This document shows, piece after piece, positions 46,823-57,175 of a stretch of 64,000 nt of DNA. The DNA is from Rhodosporidiobolus odoratus. Lineage: Eukaryota > Basidiomycota > Microbotryomycetes > Sporidiobolales > Sporidiobolaceae. A program made the position numbers and the translations under genes. The stretch lies in NCBI GenBank assembly GCA_034387635.1, contig JAOANU010000005.1, positions 434,001 through 498,000 on the forward strand. Direction: 5' to 3'. The notes beneath the pieces are model-generated. The model made no database searches. It was not told the origin of the DNA and worked only from the letters and a program-made list of their open reading frames with translations. The first letter of the stretch is position 1. The number at the start of each line of letters is the position of its first letter.

Positions 46823-49800
46823 ATGGTTTGGCTTGTACAAGGCACTCTCAACAGCGAGTCACCCGGTACGTCACACTTTTCTGTCAATCACTCGGCAACC
46901 TGACCTGTTCTGTCATGCAGAGGATGATTCTCTTCCTCCCACTTCCTCCCATTACCTCCGTCCAAACAGGCTCTACAAGGTCGGTCGTATGGGCGGAGTC
47001 AGGGCGCCGTCCAAGCCGGGATCATCCAAGCCAGGTCTGGCGAGTAAAGCCAGACCGTACGATTTCAAGATTGCCAGCCTGAGCATCTCGAAGGAAGGGC
47101 TTTGCGAGTTTGAGACGGGTGGAGGAGACTGGCAGGCTGTGAGCTCACGTTCTTCCCTTGCTTTTCTAGCGAGACTGTGAGCTTGACGTGACGCGACCTG
47201 CAGGAAGACGATGCGGACTTGCCCGATGAACGCTACCCTCTTTCCATCCGCATCAACAAAAAGCTCCAGCTGACGAGGGCAAACGGAGAATCGGTGCTAA
47301 TGTCTGCTGGCGAGTCGATGACTATCGAGAATGGGGATCACTTTCAAGAGCAGAGCAAGGGTTACTGGTTCAGGTTGGGTGCCCGTTCTCCTCCCGTTTT
47401 AGCTTTCTCTCTCCCTCATCCTTTCTCTACTCGCAGGTTCCAGTGGACACCGATCAACATCTGTTTCTCCTCGGCCACCGTTGCTCAGAAGAAGGAATAC
47501 CAAGCCACGGCGAAACTGCTTGGTGCGATTTTTCCTTTGCTTGAGGATCGCCATACACCCGTATCTCTGGACTCCAGCCCCCACACGCAGGCATCAAGCT
47601 CGCCTACAAGACCTTCCTTTCGCATCACACCCACTTCTTGACCAAAACTGCCATGCCCACTCATGCCCTCCTGCGAGCTTCGATATCCTGTGCTCGAATC
47701 GCCTCGCCCGCTTTCTTCCGGGCCCTGACAGAACGAGGCGCAGCGCCTGAACGACCCCAAGAACCTCTACCTGCTCATCCCGGTCCACCTCCCGTCGGCG
47801 CTTCAAAGGAAGACCAAGCTGCGTACGACAAAACCCTCACAGGTTGGGAAAAACAACTTCTCGCGCTCAACGCCGACGTCGGAGGAGACTGGGAAAGGTG
47901 GTGGGGGTATTCTTGGTTGGAGAAGGATTGGGAGGCGGCTTGGCCCGAGGAGGGAGAGTTTCCTCCTGAAGTGGCGAGTCAGGCTGCTGAGATGGATCCG
48001 AAGAAGTGGGATAGGGATGAGAAGAGGAAGGGGCTGTTTGAAGGAGTCTTGGTGGTCAGCTTCAGAGGGTCTCCAGCGGTTCGTTGCATTTTCCGCTTGA
48101 TTTTTGCCTGCCCACTCTGCCCACTGCCCCTCCCCAACTTGCCCTCCCTCGCCGCCTCCTCCATCGCGGTCCCTCCTTCTCAGATCTGTGTCAATCGGAG
48201 CTCACAATACCGTCCCTGTCGCAGCAAGAAGAAGCCGACAACTCGATCGTCCAGACCGGCGGCGGTTCCTTCTTCGCCTGTCCCCTCCTTCAACAATCAC
48301 CGCTCCCAGACAGCGCCATAGATCTCGTCAATGCCATCGACGGATACAAGACGGACAATGCCGTCGCCGGTGCTAGTAAACTCGTCTTCATCGCGCCATT
48401 GGGGTCGTTAGATCCGGATGGAGAGAAGGATAAGAATACGTTGGCGCAGTTGGAACTGTTGAAGGACCTGCAGAGGTTGTGCGTGCCTGCTCTTGTCACC
48501 GCTCCTTGCTCTCCCAGCGCTGACCTTCGGTACTTCTCATTGCGTTCTTGCTGCACAGACTAAAGGTCGGAAAGCTTTGCCAGGGTGCTGAAATCGCTAT
48601 CGCGATTCACCGGGTCGACGCTGGTGTCTTGTTTGGTAGCGATAACCCGCCTCCAGCTGGGGATGCCCCGCAAGCGTCAGGCGGGAGCTGTATGTCCCTC
48701 TTTCCCCGTGTCTACTCTCTGAGGCGAGGCCAACTGAGTTTACCTCTACTTCCCTCTGTCTCCCTTCTTGCCCCATCTGCAGCTAGTCGCCGCACTCAAA
48801 GCGCTCGGACTCAGCCGTCCCAGGCCGCCTTCACTCAGCCCACTCCTCCTTTCCCAACCGGCGGCGTTCCCGGTACTCACCCCGAATCCGGACAACCCGC
48901 TGCCTCAGGCTCAGGATCAGGTACCGGTTCAGGCAGCATGGACGTCGACCAAACCCCACAAGCCGGTGGTGGCTCAAACGAAACCTCTCAAGAAGGTGCG
49001 AACGACGAAGCGCCATCGCAGCCGAGGAAGCTCAAGAGGAGGGCGAAAACGGGTAGGAGTGTCTTTGATGATATGCTTGAGGAGGAGGTTTCGATCCCAG
49101 ACTCGAGGAGGGAGGAGACGCACAAGTCGAGTCGACTGTATACGCAGGAGGCGGGAAGGTCGGTGGCTTCGACTTCTTCTGCAGGAGCGAGGATGGACGC
49201 AGAGCCGGTACGCAGATCCTCCTCCGCTTTCACCTATCTCTCCTCTTTGACAAGTTGGTACTGACGTGGTTTCACCCTTTGTCCTTCAGGCTACCCCCGC
49301 CAATCCTCCCGCCCCCTCTCGCATCACCACCCTCAAACGACGTGCCGGCCAGCCAAACGTAATCGCCTCCATGTTCGGCGAAGACGACTCCCCCGACAAG
49401 GGTACGAGCAGCGGCACTCAATCGACCCATGAGCAGTTGATGCGTACGAAGAAGACTCGGCAAGAACGTATGGCGGCGATTGAGGAGGAGGATCGGTTAC
49501 TGGCTCAGCAGGAACTCGAGCAGAGTCAGTCTGCTGCTACCGCTCCGAAGAAGGGAAAAGGAAGGGTAGTGGGCGCTGCTGAGGAGGCTGAGGAGGAAAA
49601 TGCGGGGAGGAGGAAGCGGGACAAGTCTGCTGCCATCGGTTCGGGCGATAGCGACGAGGATCAACAGCCCGCTCGTAAGCGGGTGTCCAAGAAAGAGGGC
49701 GCGGCACCCGTCTCGAAGACGCAGAAGAGGTCGAGGGAGATAAGTCGGGACCTCGGGGCTTCGACATCGTCAAGCGAGGACGAATCGGCAAGGACGTCGA

Positions 49801-51122
49801 ACAAGAAGAGCAAGACGAAGGAGAAGACTCCGCCTCCGCCCAAGAACAAGAAGGAGGCGGCGGCGCAGAAGAAAGCTGAGAAAGAGGCTGAGGAGCGAGA
49901 AGCGGCCAAGCTCCTACAGATGAAGACGACGAAGCGGAAAGGTGCTCAGGCGGATCAGGCGTTCAACGAGGACTTCAATGCTCTGAAGATCGTTAAGCCG
50001 GTCATCAAGTCTATGCCTCGGATGGAGAAGCATCGCTTTGGGTGGGAGGAAGAAGATTCGGATGTTGAGCGGGATAGGATGATTAGGGAAGATCAGAGGA
50101 TGGGGGAAGAGGAAGATGAGGATATGGACCCCGAGCACTGGAGGCGACCAACGCAGGCGATGTTCGTGATCAAGACGCTCGAGTTGGACAAGAAGGAGAG
50201 GCCGCCGCCGAGGACAGATGGTGTGGTCGACGCGCGATGGGAGGGAAGGCTGAACTTCAAGAAATTCCGGGTATGAACCCGTATTTTCCTACTTCCACTT
50301 CCGACTACACTGACTCTCTTCTGCCGTAGCCGAAGAACGCCAAAGGTCCCCGCGAGCCTCTCTCGCAGCGCCCTCAGATTCAGCTCGTCGTGCCCGAATC
50401 GCAGGATTTCGGCCTCGGTACCGGTGCATATTTTGACGCTCTGGTTTCTCGACTTCTTGGCTGATCCCACGAGTTGCAGGGTACAACGACCGCAAGGACA
50501 CCGCTTTCTCGCAAGTCCAGCAAGCCGACGACGAAGACGACGAGGAAGACCTTGTTTGCACCATGACCAACAGTAAAGGACGGGCGAAGCTGACCTTCGG
50601 CGCGAAGAGCAAGCCTAAGGCAAAGGCGCCTGCGAAGAAACCTGCAGCGCTGAGCAAAGGCAAAGGCAAGGCGAAGCAGGTCGTGGTCGACTCAGAGGAC
50701 GAGGATCAACTCGAATCGGACGACGACCCTCGCAGCTCGCACACCGTGAGGGCGGACGACATGGATGTCGACGACGACGAAACGCCGGGGTCGTCCGCTC
50801 GGAAGCCTGCGGTCGCGAAGAAGGGCGCTCGTGCTCCTCGCAAGGCGGCACCGACGACTCTCATCGTGGATGATAGCGACTCCGACTCCGACTCCGGGCT
50901 AACGTTCAAGGTGAGCTCTATCTTTCTCTTTATCCTCTCCAACACTCCTTTTCATTCCGGTCATATCCTGCGCCCCTGCGCATGTCCACTGCCCGGTCTC
51001 TTGTCTCGATGCCAGACGCAGGGACATTTCTGCTGACACCGCTTTTTCCTCGCCGTGATGGTCGTCTCGCCTTGCAGGGCTTCGGCAAGAAGGGGGCAAG
51101 CAGCGGGAGAGCCCGGCGCTGA
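46823..51122 (+). CDS. NBS1: Nbs1/Xrs2-type subunit of the Mre11-Rad50 DNA break complex
   Basis: The ATG at 46823 begins MVWLVQGTLNSES; the next exon gives YLRPNRLYKVGRMGG, the start of an N-terminal FHA domain (to about 47370, with TIENGDHFQ). BRCT-like segments follow (about 47430-48650: RFQWTPINICFSS, HHTHFLTKTAMPT, then LKVGKLCQGAEIAIAIHRVD). The centre and tail are long, acidic and Ser-rich. The C-terminal part has the Mre11-binding type motif NFKKFR in GRLNFKKFR-PKNAKG (about 50250-50345). It ends with an acidic run, DSDSDSDSGLTFK, and GFGKKGASSGRARR before TGA at 51120-51122. Nuclear sensor that recruits ATM/Tel1. FHA, BRCT and the KKFR motif in order support the call; sequence is weakly conserved otherwise, as usual for the family. 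Confidence 0.8.
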
Positions 51123-51731
51123 TGGTAGCAGGAGCGGGCGTAGTGGGGAAGGGCGGTGCTTGCTTGCTGGCGTTGGCTGCGATCGAAATCTCGCAACTTC
51201 GTTCGCGATTCTCCGCTCGTCTTCGATATCCTCTGCTTCTTATTGCTCTCATCCACCGGTATGTGAGTTAGGGTTGTACCCATTGGGCATTCTTCCGAGC
51301 CTTTCGCCCGCGGCCAACTTCTGGATGGGGAAAGTAAACTGGACGGGTTTTTCGTTCCCTTTGTTCTCGTACTCCGACTGACCGCGCTTTTCTTCGCTTG
51401 TCCCTTTGTTTGCGATCGCAGGAACGCTCGGAGTCTGGCTTGGGCTGCGTGCCGACCCGGCGCCACGCGCCAGCGAACAGGAACAACACCGCTTCCTATG
51501 CCCGCCTTGTTTTCCTGTCAGAAGGTCGGGCAAGAGCACCCGCCCGCTCTCCTCCTTGTCCTTCTTTGTCGTCGTTCTCCCTTAGTAGGACTTAGCGCTA
51601 CGAACTCCAACAAGGCGTTTGTACACCCCTCTTTGCTCTTTTACTGCACCACCTCCGGACCAACCTTCTCAACGCGGTTTTCCCGCCTTTCCCCCGCAGT
51701 CTATTCACCTCGCCCCTTTTTCTGAGCGATC
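51123..51731. other. Intergenic
   Basis: About 610 bp between two + strand genes, pyrimidine-rich over its last 200 bp (likely 5' UTR). No supported gene. Confidence 0.55.
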
Positions 51732-52346
51732 ATGGCCACCGTCGCTGCTGTTCCCATCTCCCCCATCGATGACCGACACATGCCCATGCTCTCTACCATC
51801 GACATGTCCTTTTCTCCAAACTCGCTGCACCTCCAACCGTACACAAGGCCACATGGCTCTCCGAACTCCTCGTCCTCCCAGCTCTCCTTCGGTGCCGCAC
51901 CCGGCGGCGGCTCGCCGCGGCTAGCAAGCCCGGCTGTACCAATGGGCAGTCGGTTTGAACAAGTACCGCACGAAGGACCGGGGACGGCAATCTATGTGAG
52001 GCAACCGACGCGTGCCCAACTGGTACGTCCTTGTCGTGTAAAGACTTCACACGTATCCAACCCTGACTACCTACCTGACCTGCAGCGAGAAAACAACTCG
52101 GTCTTCGCTTCGGCCAACCGACCATTCTTCTACAAAGACCCGAGTGGCAAGCCTGTGCGTCCTTTCCTCCGCTCCCTGTTGCTATACAGATCACGGTCTG
52201 ACCCGCCCGTCACTACCTTACAGTTCATCGATGCCGACGGCAAGGAATGCGGCGACCGCTGGATCTACGTCGACCCCAAAGCCAAGCGAGAGGGCGACTC
52301 GTCCGACCAAGAACGAGATGGCAAGGGCGCATGCTGTATCATGTAG
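51732..52346 (+). CDS. Small protein with C-terminal CaaX prenylation motif
   Basis: Three exons (51732 to about 52021, 52086-52155, 52223-52346) give about 160 residues. The first half is Ser/Pro/Gly-rich and disordered. The second half looks conserved: TRAQLRENNSVFASANRPFF, YKDPSGKPFIDADGKECGDR, WIYVDPKAKREG. It ends GACCIM: a CaaX box with Met last, favouring farnesylation, and a second Cys before it that could be palmitoylated. Membrane-anchored small protein is the inference. I do not recognise the family. Confidence 0.75.
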   Translation: MATVAAVPISPIDDRHMPMLSTIDMSFSPNSLHLQPYTRPHGSPNSSSSQLSFGAAPGGGSPRLASPAVPMGSRFEQVPHEGPGTAIYVRQPTRAQLVRPCRVKTSHVSNPDYLPDLQRENNSVFASANRPFFYKDPSGKPVRPFLRSLLLYRSRSDPPVTTLQFIDADGKECGDRWIYVDPKAKREGDSSDQERDGKGACCIM

Positions 52347-53451
52347 AGGCTGTATCTTCTCCCGGCAGGTCCGGCAGGAGCACGTCTTAACCCATTCTCG
52401 TTGTTTCACCTGTTGTATTGTTGTTCCTGTTTCCCTTCGTCACTTCGACACTTCGTACCTCTTTATCCCGTCTTCTCTCTTTCTCTGGTGTGTATACCCC
52501 ACGCCATCTTCTTCTCTCGACTGTTACTCGTCGTAATCACGTGTTTGTAGCTCTGTTGCCCCACTATATCTCTTTTGCCCCTTGGCCTGTCTCTGCCCAT
52601 TTTTTTTTTTCGCATCGCACCCGCTTGCAAGCCTTCTCGTCGTTGTTTACACTACAGCTTCTGCCTGCATGTCGGCGCATGTGAGGCGATCATGAAGGGT
52701 AGTGGAAGACGACGATGCGAAGTTGGCGGCACCTTCTTGATTGATGTGTGGCTCTGGCGGTACCGATTCTATCCCGCAACGAGGTCCCCACATCAGTGTC
52801 GCTAGTATACTGACTGTGGCGCTTGGGTGCAAAGGACACGGAGAGCCTCAGTAGTTGACTTTGAGGTTGAGAAGGCCGGAAAAGAAAAGAGGTGCCGGAG
52901 AGGAGATAGTCTCCCATGCCGATGCCACGCCTAGCTGCGGTTCTCTGATATCGTATGACGAGACCGGGGGCTACATGCTTCTCCAGGAAGACTGTCATGA
53001 GAAGCCGACGAGGCTTTGCTGTATTTTCTGCTCCTTTGTAATTTCGAACATAGAGTATTTACGGCTTTACTACAAGAGGTTGGATTGGCTGCAATGAAGT
53101 AACATTCAAGATGGCTGATTACATCTAGAAAAGGTGCAAGGTTAGTATGCTAAACCTCGCGTGGTCGTGGACCTCCGCCTTATTCGATTGTCTCTCCCGG
53201 CTTTTTGTATTCTTCGGACTATTCTTCGACTTACCTACACAGACTAGCTCGCACTTGGGCGTTCAGCGTCCCGTGCAGCACCAGCGATACCACCCACCCA
53301 CTCGATAACTCAGCCAGCATTCTCCGGCTGTTGTCGCTCGCTCGCTCGCTCCTCCCCCATCTCAGCCTCCTCAACCTTCGCTCCTCTTCCCCACCACGCA
53401 CGGGTATAGGTTTCCTACTGGAAATTCAAACGGAATCTATAGGCAAGGAAT
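52347..53451. other. Intergenic, long
   Basis: About 1.1 kb with only short, unsupported frames. Pyrimidine-rich in the first 300 bp, including a T10 run near 52600. Contains the 3' UTR of the CaaX gene and the kinase promoter. Confidence 0.55.
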
Positions 53452-55670
53452 ATGGGTGCACTGTGCTGCAAACCTGAGGTGAGCCGCTCGCTCTCATACT
53501 GCTTTCGAGACGTGCCTAGCTAAACCACGCGCCTCGTTTGGCGCTCATCATTACGCTCTGCAGGAGATCGACTTTGATGGTCCAGTCGACTTATGGCACT
53601 TCTACCTGTTACGGTCAGTGGGAAAGGGCGCTTTCGGCAAGGTTCGTTACCATCTCCCCACCTGTTCCCGTTTCGACAGTTTGCCTTTGCCCAACTACAA
53701 TGCGGCTCTTACCTTTCCACAAGGTTCGCTCTGAGGGGCGTCTCTGTTGTCCCATCGAGCCAAGCAAGCTCAGTCCCGCGGGACGTGCACGCATACAGGG
53801 GTTCTCTAGGGGTAGGGGAAGAGGTAGCGGGCGCAAGGGAACGATGTCGCTGATCCAGCTGGACTTTCTCCTTCGCAGGTTCGGGTAGTACAGCACAAGA
53901 AGACAAAGGCGCTGTATGCCCTGAAATACATCAACAAGGCGCGGATATCAAAGCAACGGGCAGTCAATAACGTTCGTCTTCCGCTTCCACCCTTGTCCCG
54001 AGTCCTTCTGGACCGACCTCTTTGTGCCCACAGATCATTCAAGAGCGACGGCTACTTGAAGAAATCGACTCTCCTTTCGTCTGCAACCTCCGTTTCGCTT
54101 TTCAGGACGATGAGAACCTGTTCATGGTTCTCGACCTGATGCTGGGAGGAGACTTGCGGTTCCACCTCGATCGATTAGGCTCGATGAAGGAGGATGTTGT
54201 CAAGTTCTACGTCGCAGAGATGGCACTGGCTCTTGGTGATTTGCACAAGCGAGGCATCGTCCATCGGTACGTTTCCCATTTTATCTCGTCTTCCTGCCGA
54301 CGTAAGCTTAGACGCCCTGCTTGATCAATAGGGATATCAAGCCCGACAACATCCTTCTTGACGAAAAGGGACATGCTCACTTAACCGATTTCAACATCGC
54401 CGTTCACTTCACTGAGCGACGAGCACTGACGTCCGTGGCAGGTTCAATGGCCTACATGGGTCAGAGGCTTTCCTTCTCTTATTAAACTAGATCCCGCTCA
54501 TCTCGTTTCTCCCCGCAGCCCCGGAAGTCCTGGCCAAGCGTGGGTACTTTGCTACGGTCGACTGGTGGTCACTTGGCGTTGTCACCTACGAGCTGCTCTT
54601 CGGCAAACGTCCGTATCGAGGGAAGACCAACTCGACTCTGACACAGGCCATCCTGAAGGAGACAATCCGGTTCCCGGACAACACGGAGGAAGTGGTCAGC
54701 CCGGAAGGTGTGGATCTGATCAGAGGGGTGCGTGTCCCTTTCATCCTGCCCGCGAGTCAAGCGAACCTGATCGGTCTCTCACTCTCTCCATCCACCCGAA
54801 CAGCTGCTGCAACGTGACCCGAAAAAGCGATTAGGATGTAAGGGAACGGGCGGGCTCGAGGCGTTCAAGCAGCACCCTTGGTTCCGAGGATACGATTGGT
54901 CCATTATCGAGCGAAAAGAAGCTGAGCCACCTTTCGAGCCCGACGTAAGCTACTGTTTTCCATTGCCCTTGTCGCTGAAGATTGACTTTCTTTCGCTTTG
55001 CAGTCTAAGAAGGCAAATTTCGATGCAACGCATGAACTCGAGGAGCTACTGCTTGAGGACAACCCGCTCAAGGCCCGGAAACGAAATCCCAATATCGACC
55101 TTTCTACCATGTCGACCGATTACCAGGTCATGGAACAACAGTTCGTTTTTCCTTAATTGCGCAGCCGATTTCCGCTCATCTTCCGACGTCTGCAGCTTCC
55201 TCCCCTACGACTACCTTCGACAACCTCGCAAAACTTACTTCGTGGACGAGAACGGCACCAGTGCTTCGTCTGCTGTCTCGCCTTCTGCCACCTCCGGACC
55301 CTCCTCTGCCGCCCCACCTCCCACACCCACTGCAATCCACCCCAACGCCATCCGGATCGATCAACAACCTATGGTCGACCTCACTACGAGCCGGCCAGAT
55401 CACACCGTCTCTGTCGGCGGAACAAGCGCCATCGGCACGTCTATACCGGGCGGGCTACAACCGCCAAGTCCGCGAGCAGGAACACCTGCCAGCGGCAGCT
55501 TCGTCGCGCAGGATGGACGAGGAACTCCTGCATTCAACGACAGCGGACGAGGCTCGCCCGCGAGACTGGATTCCCAAGGGTACGAGATGTATGAACGAGG
55601 GGGACAGCCTTATCAGCAACAACCGATGTATTCGCCGCAGCATCTCACTGGCGTCGGCGCCGCCCAATAA
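53452..55670 (+). CDS. AGC-type serine/threonine kinase, YANK/STK32 family
   Basis: The first exon is only MGALCCKPE: Gly2 and Cys5-Cys6 form a classic myristoylation plus palmitoylation site. Kinase landmarks in order: glycine loop [10 protein letters not shown] (about 53620-53880, split by an intron), LYALKYINK with the catalytic Lys, [20 protein letters not shown], hinge [72 protein letters not shown] replaces DFG, which is normal for STK32/YANK. The AGC tail includes [19 protein letters not shown]. The C-terminus is a disordered Ser/Pro/Gly/Gln extension. About nine introns; one donor reads GTTCG. Likely a plasma-membrane-anchored signalling kinase. Confidence 0.92.
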
Positions 55671-56236
55671 CCCCTCACTTCACCTCCTTCCCCCTCTCTT
55701 CATCCCGCTTCAACCGCGGTCCGCTAGTCCGCTTCGTCATACCCTACTCCGACTAATCATTCTTGCCCATCTCGACACCTGCGATCTTGCGTCAACGAAC
55801 TCTCGCCTTCATTTTTGCATCGCCCCTGCTACCCAGCCTTTTCCATTCCTAGATACCCTCCATTTATTCTTTCCTATCTCTTCTCGATCCTGCCGTTGCC
55901 TTGCCATCAACTCCTCCTCGTTCATTCCTTCCTCCTCGTGTGCTACTCACTCTTCTTTACATCCTACATTCACCGAGGGTAATCGTTGTCTCAGTGTGTA
56001 GTTGTTCTCTGCCGTAAAGACGTTTGCTGCGATCTCCTCCTATTTATTCACTGAGAAGGTCATATCAGACTCACTTTCCCTGAGCAGCTGGCCGACTCCT
56101 TCCACATCGTTCTGGTCGCAATCGTCAAGCCGGAAATTCGCCATTCACGCCGACGACACCGACTACACCAACACTGCAGACTTTTGCGTTTCCGCCGTTC
56201 TCCTTCCTTCGTTCTATCCCTGCTTCACCACTCAGA
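55671..56236. other. Intergenic
   Basis: About 570 bp, C/T-rich. Kinase 3' UTR followed by upstream sequence of the small frame at 56237. No gene seen. Confidence 0.5.
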
Positions 56237-56416
56237 ATGGACAACTCTCTGACTCCAGAACTCGCTCAGCTGGTCGCTCAAGTACACCTTTCCGACCTTG
56301 CCGAGCTCAATTCGCAGGACAAGGGAAAAGGAAAAGCCGGCGACCTCGACAACGAGCAGCTTGCCTTCCAGCTGTATACAAAGCAACTGGAGGATATCGA
56401 GGTCGTCTGTGCTTGA
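56237..56416 (+). CDS. Short frame paralogous to the N-terminus of the opposite-strand gene (probable truncated copy)
   Basis: 59 residues beginning MDNSLTPELAQLVAQVHLSD and including LAELNSQDKGKGKAGDLDNE and QLAFQLYTKQLED. It aligns closely with the start of the - strand protein at 56908. Similar openings (helical LVAxxHLxDLAEL, then a basic KGKxGxL, then DEQLAFQLY) precede RING/IBR-type E3 ligase domains in many basidiomycete proteins, from memory of that family. No such domain follows here. Either a tiny protein or a decayed fragment; it could also splice onward. Confidence 0.45.
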   Translation: MDNSLTPELAQLVAQVHLSDLAELNSQDKGKGKAGDLDNEQLAFQLYTKQLEDIEVVCA

Positions 56417-56437
56417 GAAGAGCTTGGAGAGGGCAGG

Positions 56438-56908
56438 TCAAGAGGACGGGCCTGTGTTTGAAGTGATGGAAAGGGAGGAGGAACAGGCTGGGAGGGACGA
56501 CGAGGCAGGACGGGTCGACGGGGACGGAATGCCTGTGAAAGCGCTCGTCTGGGGGGACGATAGCATGCTCTCCCCATCTAAATCGCTATCCTCCGCATGC
56601 TGGTCGAGCGAACGAGCCAACTCGCGATCCCGCCTCGCCATCGTTTCCTCCCTTTCCATCTGGTCCAGCACGAGCCTGTCGGCCCCTACCGCTCGCTCCA
56701 TACTTAGCGCAAGCCTTGAATCCCCGAGAACCTGCTCCGAGGCTTCTAGCTCGCCTCGATAAAGCTGAAAGGCGAGTTGCTCATCGCTCAGTTCCCCCTC
56801 CTTTCCCTTCCCTTTGGAGCGAGCGGCGAGGTCGGCGAGGTCGGCGAGGTGTAGTGCGGCGACCAGAGCAGCGACTTCAGGCGGGATTGGGTCGCTTGGG
56901 TCGTCCAT
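56438..56908 (-). CDS. Protein with DEQLAFQLY helical N-terminus, lacking any RING/IBR domain
   Basis: Single frame of 156 residues. The ATG at 56908 starts MDDPSDPIPPEVAALVAALH; then SKGKGKEGELSDEQLAFQLY and a long helix (RLALSMERAVGADRLVLDQMEREE, MARRDRELARSLDQH). The tail is Ser/Pro/Thr-rich and disordered. It ends 22 bp from the stop of the opposing small frame. Compared with relatives as I recall them, the C-terminal zinc-binding half is missing. Unknown function. Confidence 0.6.
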   Translation of the reverse strand: MDDPSDPIPPEVAALVAALHLADLADLAARSKGKGKEGELSDEQLAFQLYRGELEASEQVLGDSRLALSMERAVGADRLVLDQMEREETMARRDRELARSLDQHAEDSDLDGESMLSSPQTSAFTGIPSPSTRPASSSLPACSSSLSITSNTGPSS

Positions 56909-57175
56909 CAGAATCAAAGCGACGGGGAAGGAAGAGAAAAAGGATTGAGCAAGTCAAATCGACTGACCTCCTCTCGCAAACCCTCCTTGGGCGGGTCCGG
57001 AGGCGATAGTGCGCAAGGGGGTCCGTCTTGCACGTCGACAGACAGCGACTACATTGTGCTACTCTCCTTATCCCCCCCTGGCTTCAGCACTTTTTCCTCC
57101 TCCTCCTCCTCCGCCTCGTCCTTCTCCCACCCATCCTCGCCAATAAGTCTCCCTCTCCCCCCCATCCCCCTTCCT

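Noticed and set aside
46485..47180. 231-residue + frame overlapping the NBS1 start
   Set aside because: It runs through the promoter and first intron in a frame different from the FHA domain.
54390..54400. DFN instead of DFG as a sign of a dead kinase
   Set aside because: STK32/YANK kinases normally carry DFN, and the Lys, HRD and APE motifs are intact.
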